In this document: positions 53,102 to 64,000 of the stretch, one piece after another
How the letters are laid out: each line of letters begins with the position of its first letter
Numbering within the stretch: position 1 is the stretch's first letter
Source of the DNA: Hippopus hippopus
Taxonomy: Eukaryota > Mollusca > Bivalvia > Cardiida > Cardiidae
NCBI GenBank assembly: GCA_946811185.2
Contig: OX328096.1
Span: 50,544,252-50,608,251, forward strand
DNA length: 64,000 bases
Direction of reading: 5' to 3'
Position numbers and translations under genes: made by a program
Notes under the pieces: model-generated
The model's database searches: none
What the model was told of the DNA's origin: nothing
What the model saw: only the letters and a program-made list of their open reading frames with translations

Positions 53102-56100
53102 CGATTTTCATTTTTATTATACACCTATCTATGATCCGAGTAAAATACGGGCGTTATCTAACTCGCTAATACAACTCGACAGAAAATTTTTCCGTATCAG
53201 CCTAGTACCGTGTGTAGAGCATAGTCATGTAGATGCACTATGTCTGTGTATTGACGTTCGGGTCTTTTCGCCAAATTCCTATCACGTTCGGCCCGCATGA
53301 CAATGCACAAAAAAAAAAACCATTTCTAGAGTATCTATAGCTATTTCATCAATTATTTGTCATCTATTTTTTTTTTTCAAAAATTGTTTCTAAGCAGATT
53401 CTGATTTTATCCGAAATCAATGCCTATTAGATCTACATTTATGTGTTGTTTCGGAAAGGTATGTCCATATGCTACTGTACGATACACTCGTGAACTTTGG
53501 AACCGCGATTCATTTGACTTGCCTCCTGCTTTATAGCGAAAAGAAATGTACTGTTCTTGACAGTGACAGTGAATAACAATAATCGGTCTCATCCGATATG
53601 CACCTCTTTACACACGCAACTGGACATGATCCGACCACGCAGAAATGCAGACTGTTGTAATATTCCATATGTCTTGAATACTCTCCCCCCCCTTCCAAAA
53701 TGGCGGTGCCCATGACTTTGTAGTTTTCTCGATCAAAAATCATGTGGCGATTCATACTGGGTGTGTTGAAACCCGAGAAAAAAAAGCAAACGGTTGAAGA
53801 GAAACAGGCATATTATCGGGAATATTTGCCAGTGAGGAATTCAGGTCAGTGTAGTGCCCAGAGTGTTACGGGCATTGTTAGCTTTGATTAAAATTTTATT
53901 GGAGTTTTTATCGTTTTCTGAAATTTTAATCCTGGACCCCTAAGTTTTTGACTGGGCCCCTAAATTTTCAATTTTAGGGGCCCAGTTGGCTACTGAAAAA
54001 AAAAATGTTAGTGTTTATCCCTATCTGGTTTTCCAAAAATTATAGGCACCAGAGACAGTAAAATGAAATAAAATGTTCACAGCACCATTTCAGTAAAATT
54101 CATCACCTCTCTTGGATATTAACGTTACATTTACTTCCTACAAGAAAACCTGAAGAAAATAAAACAAAAAGGAACCCTCAGAAAACAAAATTGACACTTG
54201 TCAAATTTTTCATGTAATTATTTCTGCTGTGGCACTGAAATATTACAATCTAAATGACATTGAGAGTTTTGGGGACAAAGAGGCTCTAAATCCAAAAGGT
54301 AACCTTTAGTAGCTCACAGAAAAAGGTATCTTCTTGTCTTTGTAGTGATTTTTGTACCCGATTTGATCTATTTTCTTAGGAAAAAATGAATAAGGACCCC
54401 TCTGTCACAGAGAGCTAGATAAGCTGCGTATTTGCTTATTTTACGCAAGTTGGAATAGGAAATATGCAACGAAACTTATTTTGAAGCGTATCAAATATGT
54501 AAATGCTGTCTAGGATACGCAATTTGTCTGATTTTCAATGCGTATTTTTTGTCTACAACCAAATTTAGGACTTTGATCGGCTTTATTGTCACTGAAACGC
54601 TTACATACCACTTTCTGAATGAATTGCAACCTTCTATGTCACTTGGTTATACATGTACTTTGTTTGGGAGTTCGTTGCGGTATGGAATCGTGTCGCCCCA
54701 AAACCGTTTTATGAACAAGGAGCACTTTGTATTTTGAAGTTGTTCACCTCTTATGGTTATATCTGGGGATTCCACGGTTACATGCAATTAAAATGTATCG
54801 ATGTAGTTAGCGCGGCGTATCTCAGAAGCCTGTACAAAACTGTGATGTATCAGCAGAAATCAGGAATTCACGGAACCAAACAGTGCCAAGTGTCACCGAA
54901 AATATTTGTTAAAATTGATAAAGCATGATGAATTTTTTGCCTTAGTTTTAAATAGCACAACACCAATTTCTCTTTCTTGAACAATGTACATAAATGATAA
55001 TTTATCTTAAAATTAAAATGGTATAAACAGTAAGAAATTATTTAATTTTCTTCTGCTACCTTTTGGATAATCATTTCCACATAATTCAATAATATTGACT
55101 TTCAAGAAAATAAATTGTCTTAACCAATAATCAGTATAAAGAATCACTTTAGAAAACATATCCGTAACGTATTATCAGTTTTTGGAAGTGTGAGTCGGCG
55201 ATTTCCATCGCAAGCATAAGGCATTCTAATGTTCGGCTTATTATGCTCACAGAGAATCAAGTAGGCCTGCAAAAGAGCCCAAGGCACAGGCAATATGTTC
55301 TGCCCTTGTGAACGATATTGTTAATGCTGCAATGTAATCATCGGGGCAAAAATGTCCGAAAGGAAACGATTGAAAAATGGCAAGGAATGTAGTCCTTGCT
55401 TCTTCTATCGCACAATGAAAATACGTCTGAGATGTGATTTATGTTCAAGGTACAATATCAAAACTGACTGGGCTTCGGATGGTACCCAAAATATTTAGAA
55501 ATCCTCGATTGAAAGGCATAGCCTCTCTGTAGAAAATTTGTCAGCTTGTAAGTTGTCTTTGCAGTATAAATGTGCTGACAATATTCTCAAAGATTTTGAT
55601 GGCTCAGCAGTGCCAACAAATCTAAACAAATGTCTTCTAAAGACTGTACAAACATTGATGATGAATGATATCCTTCATGAAAAGGTTTTCTTTAATACAG
55701 TGTCCTGCTTATAACTAATAAAAAGAATAAAATAATACTGTTATTTTTCAATCAATCTTACTAGCTGGACACTATAATATAAAATAAAAATGATGTGATT
55801 GAACATACTCTAGTTCCCAACTGAAGTAAAATTTGGTTTTTACTCTACCATTAAAATTTTGTTGCTTAAAAATTTGCTTCTTAAGCAAAGTGGTTTCAAT
55901 TTATGCGTTTCATAAGCAAAATGATGTTTAAATACTCCTTGGCTCAAAAAACTATCTGGGGCACTGCTGTCATTCATATGGATATATTTCCCTTTAGGTG
56001 CCCTATACGAAACTTTGGCTATTAAAGTTCAAAAGATGACCTGTTAAACTGAAAACAGTCGACACAAATGAGTTTTATGATAAAAGAATCTTGAGAAATT

Positions 56101-59100
56101 CACATATAAAGGAGACACCTGAAAAGTGATAATAAAATGGTGGGGAAAAGCATGTGATAGGTTGCTTATGGACTTTTTCCATATTGATAGATATTTTCTA
56201 TCATTAGATTCCAAAGACAGTTAAAAACACCTTTGCTTCTAAGATATCAATCATTTTCTTGAATGGATGGTGACCTACAGATATGAAAATGTGGCCTGTC
56301 TGAGAACAGAGTTGGAGAAATTCGATTACTAGGGAAATTTGCTTACGCTGCTATAATTGTAGTTGTACCCTGTGTGAAGTCGAAATGTATCCATGTTTTT
56401 TGTTGTCTCTTTGTTTTATCTTTTAATTCTGAGAATACACGTCATAAATTAAAAGATACATAGATGGTGGAAGAAGATTCTGTCCCAAGAGGAAACGGCC
56501 CAATTCAAAATGTGGAGATGATTCCATTCCAAAACGATTTTGCCCCATAGGAGAAGCTTTTGCCAATATTGAAAGAAGATCTGTCCTCAGTCTTCGATTT
56601 CATTATGCTTACCTTGTTCTTTCCACATAATTAAGATCCTTTCTCCCAACTCCAATCTGTGCCTGTCAGATATGTGTACAGGGATATGCCAACGCCGCGA
56701 TTTTATCGCGGAAAAATCTGAGAAATCTCATTAAAAATCCCCAAACATGAGAAAAAATCGCATCTAAAATCAAAAATTGATGATTACAATGATATTTTCA
56801 CTTTTGTTTTGATGGTCAACAAGGGACATAAATCATTAAGACTGGTGTATGCATGATTATAAATCAGTATCATGTAGACGCTTGAATCCAGACTGCATAA
56901 CACGCTTTTAATGATGCTTTCGGACGACTGCTTGTTTTTATTTCGTAAAGCGTTTTTCATGTCGCAAGTCTGCCGACGGAGTTTTCGATTGAAAAATGCC
57001 ACCCAAAAAGAAGTTGAAGCCCAAAGAGGGCAATAAAATGGTGTTTTTTTTTTAAATTTGAAATGACCACGTCACCAGTTCTTGCCACTTAAAAATATCT
57101 GCCTTTAGAAGCTTCAATCTGATGCAAGAAATATCGGCTAAAGTCTATGTTAAGAATGCATGCTGCTCTGTTTATAACAGCTTATCAAGCTGGATTGTCA
57201 TTTATGAAAATAACCTACTTCTCTGGTTTAAAATGACAGGTTTGAAGTTACCTGCTTACGTAATTGACAAATGTATATCAAATAATGCTGTAATGCTTCG
57301 CCCAAAAATTAATTGACATGAAAAAAAGATCATTAAAAAAAAATGTGGCAATGCATGACACAACAAAGGTTAGTTTGACTTCATCTAATCAGAGGCACTT
57401 TAAACTGTCTTTTCAACCTAAATTATGGATTTAAACAGTGATTTACATAAATATCTGTATAAAACAATAAGTGGAAGCTAAAATCACTGTTCAATAATCA
57501 AGGAAACAACTTCGGTTATTATATAAAATGAAAATTATTTTACCTTCAAGTTACACGGTGGAGGGTGGAGGTAAAGCCTTCTTGTCTTACAGTGATAGCA
57601 CTGTATCAAGTGTTAAAGAAGAAGGTGTTGGACATTCATACAAAGAAAGAAGACTAGAATGAAAAAGATGTTCCATGGATGTCACCTTTATTTTCTCCCT
57701 TTTCAACGATGTTTTAAGCTATGAATGATAAATCCAGTCATTCTAGCCACATTTTAGTTGTAAACTGCAAATGCTTTGAATATGAATGAGTCAAAGATTG
57801 TGTTGTTTGCTAAACAGTAAAAAGATTATTTGTGTCCATTTATTCATAATGATGAATTGCATTCTAGAGCTTCAAGTTAATTTTCATCTATCCGCTTCCT
57901 TCCAGCAAGTCTGTAGATGCACATTAGATGAGGTATTTTCCTTTTTGATTTGTCCATAAAGAAAGAACATAATTTGAAAATTTGGTTTTATTACACCCTT
58001 ATCTTTCCATAATAACCGAGTAATTTTTACTCTAGGACATGTCTCTTTGACTCTTGAAAATTTGAGCCCAAGGATCAATAACTATTTGGATCCAGGACCT
58101 AGTGAGAACCCTGACTTTGTGTTCAGTTAAGGTTTTTTTTTAATCTCTTGGGCATTGAAGACAACTAATTTTTCAAAAAATCTCATTAAAAAAATACAAA
58201 TGGGATTTTGCTCTCATAGCTCTAGTCTGACAGGCATATCCCTGTGTGTATATATTATTACAAGCACATGTTCATATACTCACACAAAAGTTTGAAAGTT
58301 AAATAACTAAGTACCTAACTCTGTACAGAAATATCTCCAAAAAATGAGATAAACAACCAACACTGAAATTGGTAAGTACTCCAATCTAGTGGAGGGATTT
58401 ATATGACACACCTAGCCCCAATAATGAGGCATTACGGTGATTTTTTTCATATTTTGACATTTATTGTGCATTGTACAGTCTCAAGACCATCGTAAATTTT
58501 CCGGTAGCAAAGATAGAGCGCTTTACTGACTTCCTGTTTCGTTGGTTTAATCTGTATTGTAGAGAAATCCAACTAACTTTAGTAACAAACATGACCAAAG
58601 ACAAATTATTAAACCTTCCATTACATAAAGAGCTTGTAGAAGTCATTTATAACATGTAAATCTCGGAAAAAACACTTATGAAATTTATCATGCGTGGCGG
58701 CCATTTTGTGTCTTTTCCAGATCGTAAACAACTCGAGTAACAGATGAAATGCACAGTTTTCTCTATGTTCAGTGTTAAATTGAAAATATTTCTATTTCAA
58801 ACGATGGGTTCTAAAATAAGCAAGCAACAGATATGTTTAAATCTTAGTTTTGCGCTCTATTTGCAAAATTATGAGAGTGCAAACTTGCGCACAAAATCAG
58901 TGCGGAGCTTTCAATTGATTTTGTCTTGTTCGTCTCCGTACCCAGATGTGACCAGTCAAAAAGTAACATCGGCTTTGGGGACAGTTATCTGTACTAATAA
59001 CACACCAAGCAAGCTTGAATCTGCTATTTTCATAGTTATGAGGTAATTATGCACACAATGTCATTAAAGACTTACAAGTATTTTGATTGGTTTTTTTTTT

Positions 59101-59500
59101 TGTTGATATTGTCTTTCTAGTGCCCATTTATGTAAGTTTTCCAGTTCGTTTAGTTCTTTTAATCTATTAGAAACCTACCTTCAGTCTGAAGGGTTGCTCC
59201 AATATTTTTGTATCCAGTAGATATAGATGTAATTACCGTTTTGAAATTTTCAACTACATGCATTTGAATAGATAGTAAAGAGATATATTTAATGGACAGT
59301 GATTTTCCCACTGAAGAAACAGCTACTAGACTAGCCGCTAGACAATGCAGGTATTTGTCATGAAAGATACAGAGTGCAGGGAGACCACTTTGAATGAAAT
59401 CGGAGCTAATGGCCAAGTCACACTGCACTGAACACTTTTATGTTTTGGTCAAAAATAAATTGTTTCCTGTTAGAGCACTGAATGGGCTTCCTTAACAATA
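53102..59500. other. intronic sequence without recognised features
   Basis: A candidate short frame starting MWRFILGVLKPEKKKQ at 53742 ends at a GTCAGT donor-like site, but no partner exon is evident. Elsewhere ORFs have no recognisable domain. Confidence 0.35.
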
Positions 59501-59504
59501 CCAG

Positions 59505-59631
59505 GTACTGCAGCAGAGAGTTTGATGATGAGAAGATACTTATACAACATCAAAAGGCAAAACACTTCAAGTGTCACATATGTCACAAAAAATTGTACAC
59601 AGGGCCAGGTCTTTCAATTCACTGTATGCAG
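59505..59631 (+). CDS. ZNF207: ZNF207/BuGZ exon 2 (zinc fingers)
   Basis: Encodes [20 protein letters not shown], then [20 protein letters not shown]: two C2H2-type fingers, the microtubule-binding N-terminal region. Acceptor CCAG|G and donor CAG|GTATAG. The frame closes exactly with exon 3. Confidence 0.95.
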
Positions 59632-59689
59632 GTATAGTAGCTTGATTTATTTTATTATACTTATTATTTTTTAAATCAAGTGGGTAGAT

Positions 59690-59945
59690 CTTGAATCCTT
59701 CTAACGGCAAAACCTCTAGCCTTTAATCTTGACCAAAACACAAAATTTAACACTTGCCCAAATTGAAAGCATTTGCAGATAACAAAAGAAGTTGTTAAAC
59801 AATCTGAAACTTGTCTATGGAAGTGTAGAAAACATCCCTGAAAAAGAAATATGCTGGTTTTTAACATTTTCTCCTTTTTCTGCAATGTGTTTTCAAAGCT
59901 TTCTTTCCCAGGGTCATTAAGTCTGGACTGTGTGTTAGTAGGTTA
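59690..59945 (+). repeat. repeat family D copy in ZNF207 intron 2
   Basis: Contains AATTGAAAGCATTTGCAGAT, AAGAAATATGCTGGTTTTTA, TTTTCTCCTTTTTCTGCAAT and TCATTAAGTC. Confidence 0.75.
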
Positions 59946-60377
59946 AACCAGAAATGCATTTTAAGCATTTGGGATTATCAAAAGTTCCCCAATTCGTTCA
60001 AATTTGTTTAGGCATTTTTCGTAAAGAGTAGCCACCTTGGGGGCATCTTATCTCATTGGAGACAGGACCTCTTTAATGGGAGTATACTGATCCCATTGGA
60101 GGCTCCAATCTTTACCAGTTTTAACACTGATTTCCAAGGAAAAGAAATATTCTCAGTCTTACCCTTTAATCTAAAACTTTTGAGTAGGCAGGGAATGCCC
60201 AGCCGCTCAATATCATATTTTATGCACATTATAAATGACACATATTTCTTCTTCATTTAAAAACTTCTCATTATCAATCCAACATTTAGTTCAAACCTTT
60301 TTATCACATTCTTAACTCTGTCATTTAAAACTTTTGAGTTGATAGGGATTTTCCTCCTTTTTTTTCAGTGGGAATTG

Positions 60378-61010
60378 AAAATGAACCCTTTACCAAAGGA
60401 CACAATCTTACTCTGGTCTAAATTGAATGCATTTGCAGGTGACAACTTTAATGTGGCTCAAATAATGAAAACCGTGTTTGGTAGGGTTGAAAAACATTGT
60501 GGGAAAAGGAGAAAATGCTGGTTATTAGCATTTTCTCACAATGTTTTCAAAAGGCTTCTTTCTCAGGGTTGTTAAAACTTGGATTGGTAAAGGGTTAAAC
60601 TGAAGCATTATCAGAGAGACGATCAACCTTTTGTTTTGAATTTAAAGCTGTAGTTGTTTTTCTAGCAGAGGAGGACAAGATTTACTATTGTAGAATTTGT
60701 ACTTTAATACCTGGTCTGTACTGATACTTTGTCAGATACTCTGGTCAAAACCCCAATGCACTTGGGTGTTCGTAGTTATGTCTTGACTGTTACCGAAAGG
60801 AGAAGTTTTAAAATTGTCTAAATAGATAGATTTGCAAACATCGAATTAAATGTGGCTCATATTATGGGATTTGTCTTTGCATGGGTATAAAACATTGTGG
60901 AAAACTAAAGTAGCAAATGCTGGTTGCCAGCATTTTCACCATTTCTCACAATGTTTTCAAAAGCTGTCTTTATCAGGGTCATTAAAACTCATGTTGTTTG
61001 ATAAGGGTCA
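60378..61010 (+). repeat. two repeat family D copies in ZNF207 intron 2
   Basis: 60378-60600 is nearly complete (AACCCTTTACCAAAGGACAC to TTGGTAAAGGGTTAA) with the hairpin GGAGAAAATGCTGGTTATTA/GCATTTTCTC. 60780-61010 carries AACATTGTGG, GCAAATGCTGGTTGCCAGCA and TTTTCAAAAGCTG. Confidence 0.8.
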
Positions 61011-61266
61011 GCTGTTGGAAATACATTTTTAAAATTATCTTCTTTAATGTAGCAGCAGTGATAAAAGAAAAAGTAAAGAAAGCAAATTTGCGTGACATAG
61101 AATTTAATGTGTCCTGTTTCAAGAAGATGAAGAAACAAAAATCATTTTATAAGCATATTCTTTTGATTTGTTACTCTGTTTGTGGTTAATTCCTGTTACT
61201 GCATATTAATTTTTGACATATCCAAAGAAATATAGAAAACCATTTTGTTTGTTTCACAATTTTTAG

Positions 61267-61402
61267 GTACACAAAGAAAAAGTTGACAAAGTTCCCAATT
61301 CTGTGCCAGGCAGAAACAACATAGAAATAGAAATATACGGGATGGAAGGAATCCCAGAAGAAGATGCTAAGGAGCATGAAAGGCAGAAGAATAATAATAA
61401 AG
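61267..61402 (+). CDS. ZNF207: ZNF207/BuGZ exon 3
   Basis: Encodes [20 protein letters not shown] then [20 protein letters not shown]; the [15 protein letters not shown] stretch is the most diagnostic conserved block of ZNF207. Acceptor TTTTAG|G, donor AAAG|GTTAAT (phase 1). It ends in a run of Asn codons. Confidence 0.95.
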
Positions 61403-61479
61403 GTTAATACATGTAGCTGTTACTCTGTTAAGTCAAGCAAGTTTTTAGAAGGCAACTTTGGAAACATCTTTTGCGAGAT

Positions 61480-61925
61480 GTCAACTCATTACCACTCAAT
61501 TCCATGTATTAACCCCCCTTAAAGAGAAGGCTTTTAAAAACTTTGGGGGGGAAAGGAGAAAATGCAGGTAACCAGCATTTTGTCCTTTTCTCACAATGTT
61601 TTCTACCTTATCAAACACAGAAATCCTCAATTCAAGCTGTATTTAATTTGTTGTCTGCAAATGCTATAGCTCTTTACCACACGATCATGGGTTTTAATGT
61701 CTGAGGAAAAAAGAAGATTTAGAAATAATTGTGGGAAAAGGAGGAAATGCTTTTAACCAGCATTTTCTCCTTTTTCCCCACAATGTTTTCTGCATGTTTA
61801 ATGACAAAATTCATGATATGAGTGACATTTAATTTGTTATCTGCAAATAATTTCAATTTGGATAAGTAAAAAATTCTGCTGTTCGGTCGAGTCCAAAATT
61901 CTGTTGTTTTGTAAAGACTTGAACT
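61480..61925 (+). repeat. two repeat family D copies in ZNF207 intron 3
   Basis: Hairpins GGGGGGAAAGGAGAAAATGC/GCATTTTGTCCTTTTCTC (61545-61590) and GGGAAAAGGAGGAAATGC/GCATTTTCTCCTTTTTCCCC (61733-61785), with shared TCTGCAAATGCT flanks and a TTTACCACACGATCATGGGT junction. Confidence 0.75.
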
Positions 61926-62054
61926 AAATTATTTACAGCTGTTGTGAAACAAGTTCTACATCATTTATCTTTCTTGATATGCTTCCTAGAAACCATAATA
62001 AGGGAGTTTCTGAGTCTTGATCCCACCACTGCATTTTGTTTCATATTGATTTAG

Positions 62055-62252
62055 CTTCACAATCAAAGGGTTCTGATAGTGATGGAGAAACATCTCAACC
62101 GGCCCCTGAGAGAGTTACAACAACAGTAGCTAGTATGCCCGCTGCTCCAGTACCACAGATGAATTTCATGGGACCTATGCCCCCCATGCCAGGCATGCCT
62201 GGACCTATGGGAATGGGACCTATGGGAATGAGACCAGGAATGGGACCTATGG
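62055..62252 (+). CDS. ZNF207: ZNF207/BuGZ exon 4 (Pro/Met/Gly-rich)
   Basis: Acceptor TTGATTTAG|C completes an Ala codon, then SQSKGSDSDGETSQPAPERV and a low-complexity region of GPMPPMPGMPGPMG repeats typical of the ZNF207 middle region, which drives phase separation in vertebrates. Donor ATGG|GTATGA. Remaining exons, including the BUB3-binding GLEBS motif, must lie beyond the right edge. Confidence 0.9.
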
Positions 62253-62654
62253 GTATGACATTATTTGAGTTAGTTTCCCTAACCCATTAGGCCACTTACT
62301 GTTGGTCTTGAAATTAAGGTTGGCAAAAAGCCAGTCAATATGCGTATTGATTGGGCCGGCAGTTTTAACCGGTTATAACTGGTTAATACTGGTCAAAAGT
62401 GGTCGATTGGAGTGGTTGATTGGGTCGATTGAAACACTGGCTTACATACCTGTCCTGTGTCTAAATTAGTCATAAAAGTTCTCCTCCTACATCCTGTATA
62501 TGGAGGTATATTAAAGATTATCATCAGTATCATAGTTTTTATCAGTAAGATCCTTAATTTAAAAGACATTATTGCTGGTCAACTGAAGAGGTTGACTGGG
62601 TTGACTTTCCCATTTGAACTTACATACAGGTTGGTTCTTTTCAACTAAACAATT

Positions 62655-64000
62655 TTTATACGCCCGTTGAAGACGGGACGTATTATGGGATCACTTGTGG
62701 CGGGCGGATGGGCGGGCGGCGTCCCCATTCTTTGTCCGGAGCATATCTCCAAAACTATGCTAGCTACGGTTATGAAATTTCATGGGTGGATAGATCTCAT
62801 CAAGGCGGAGTGCAGTGCACAGGAATCATAACTCTCGCTTGCTTAATTTTTGAGTTATTGCCCTTTGTTGTTTTTCATACTTGAATTTTGTCCGGAGCAT
62901 ATCTCCAAAACTATACTAGCTACGGTTATGAAACTTCATGGGTGGATAGATCTCATCAAGGGGGAGTGCAGTGCACAGAAATCATAACTCTTGCTTCCTT
63001 AATTTTTGAGTTATTGCCCTTTGTTGTATTTCATACTTGAATTTTGTCCGGAGCATATCTCCAAGACTATACTAGCTAAGGTTATGAAACTTCATGGGTG
63101 GATAGATCTTATCAAGGGGGAGTGCAGTGCACAGGAATCATAACTCTTGCTTCCTTAATTTTTGAGTTATTGCCCTTTGTTGTTTTTCATACTTGAATTT
63201 TGTCTGGAGCATATCTCCAAGACTGTACTAGCTAAGGTTATGAAACTTCATGGGTGGATAGATCTTATCAAGGGGGAGTGCAGTGCACAGGAATCATAAC
63301 TCTTGCTTACTTAATTTTTGAGTAATTTCCCTTTGTTTATATTCATACTTGAATTTTGTCCAAAGCATATCTCCAAAACTATACTAGCTACGGTTATGAA
63401 ACATCATTGGTGGATAGATCTCATTAAGGGGGAGTGCAGTGCGAAAGAACCATAACTCTACCTCGTGCTGTCTTTGAGTTATTTCCCTTTGATCGTCATT
63501 TTTACAGCATTTTCTGCTTGTCCGGAGCATAACTTTGTCATCTCCAGTCCGATTGACTTGAAACTTCGCATGTGTGTTTGTTGCAATAATACGGAGTGCA
63601 GTGCAAAAGAACCATAACTCTACCTCGTGCTGTTTTTGAGTAATTTCCCTTTGATCGTCATTTTTACAGCATTTTTCTGCTTGTCCGGAGCATAACTTTG
63701 TCATCTCCAGTCTGATTGACTTGAAACTTGGCATGTGTGTTTGTTGCAATAATACGGAGTGCAGTGCAAAAGAACCATAACTCTACCTCGTGCTGTCTTT
63801 ATTTCCCTTTGATCGTCATTTTTACAGCATTTTCTGCTTTTCCGGAGCATAACTTTGTCATCTCCAGTCCGATTGACTTGAAACTTGGCATGTGTGTTAG
63901 TTGCAATAATATGGATTGCAGTGCAAAAGAACCATAACTCTACCTCGTGCTGTCTTTGAGTTATTTCCCTTCGATCGTCATTTTTACAGCATTTTCTGCT
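62655..64000 (+). repeat. tandem array of ~157-160-bp units, continuing off the edge
   Basis: Headed by CGCCCGTTGAAGACGGGACG, then units with TTGTCCGGAGCATATCTCCA, GGTTATGAAACTTCATGGGT, GGAGTGCAGTGCACAGGAAT and TTTTTGAGTTATTGCCCTTT, spaced about 157 bp (62733, 62890, 63046, 63203, 63359). The last three units are a diverged subtype (AGCATAACTTTGTCATCTCC, TTGACTTGAAACTTGGCATG, GATCGTCATTTTTACAGCAT). ORFs across it are artefacts. Confidence 0.9.

Larger units (their letters stand above)
51518..59504 (+). other. intron 1 of ZNF207, ~8 kb, MITE-rich
   Basis: Donor GTATCC at 51518 and acceptor CAATACCAG ending at 59504. It contains foldback family E (51811-52165), a 670-bp inverted-repeat MITE (52426-53095) and unassigned sequence. 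No internal exon of ZNF207 is expected because the two flanking codons join exactly. Confidence 0.85.

Noticed and set aside
53742..53845. Possible exon MWRFILGVLKPEKKKQ... ending at GTCAGT
   Set aside because: Only about 34 codons, no partner exon, and it lies inside an intron of ZNF207.
63384..63937. ORFs in the terminal tandem array
   Set aside because: Repeat unit length permits open frames; repeated peptides mirror the DNA repeat.

Overview
The window looks like nuclear DNA of an invertebrate animal, most likely a bivalve mollusc. Coding exons are separated by GT-AG introns, the DNA is AT-rich, palindromic repeat families are dense, and two host genes are readable: a Cys-loop (nicotinic-acetylcholine-receptor-like) channel and ZNF207/BuGZ. 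The host assignment is inferred; no species marker is visible.

The most unusual object is a 14.4 kb Polinton/Maverick-type element at 5482-19899. It has a 6-bp target duplication (CCCATA), termini beginning AGTAGTATAGGG, terminal inverted repeats of about 2.6-2.9 kb, and a hairpin with 20-bp arms at each end. It encodes a protein-primed family B DNA polymerase, broken by one in-frame TAA and a frame break near its start. I find no integrase, ATPase, protease or capsid gene. It carries a set of small genes in modular cassettes that read outward from the interior (73 aa in both repeats; 106, 101, 68 and 257 aa). Three of these cassettes (four copies) share a CRE (TGACGTCA)-plus-TATA promoter, and the 101- and 257-aa genes share a second promoter and leader. 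Each small gene is followed 21-48 nt after its stop by a stem-loop that closely matches the replication-dependent histone mRNA 3' stem-loop (AGCCCTTTTCAGGGCT and variants), and in most cassettes an ACCACGAAAG-like purine element follows about 10 nt downstream. The central genes (polymerase, 206 aa, 282 aa) have AATAAA signals instead. I infer two transcription classes: small genes with histone-type, S-phase-coupled ends, and polyadenylated central genes.

Layout: 1-5481 holds a TMEM26-like first exon, a decayed mariner with a nested foldback, and host repeats. 5482-19899 is the Polinton. 19900-31480 is mostly repeats: palindromic MITEs, microsatellites, a decayed second copy of the TMEM26 exon, and a mariner (DD34D) nested in another repeat. 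31480-33370 is a decayed non-LTR retrotransposon. 38127-40128 is the two-exon receptor gene. 40410-42490 is a Tc1/mariner-superfamily element with DD41D spacing and a single nonsense codon. 42660-46190 is repeats, including an empty-site paralogue of the Polinton target. 46200-51470 shows nothing I recognise. 51477 to the window end is ZNF207 (four exons visible, first intron about 8 kb and full of MITEs), ending in a tandem array.
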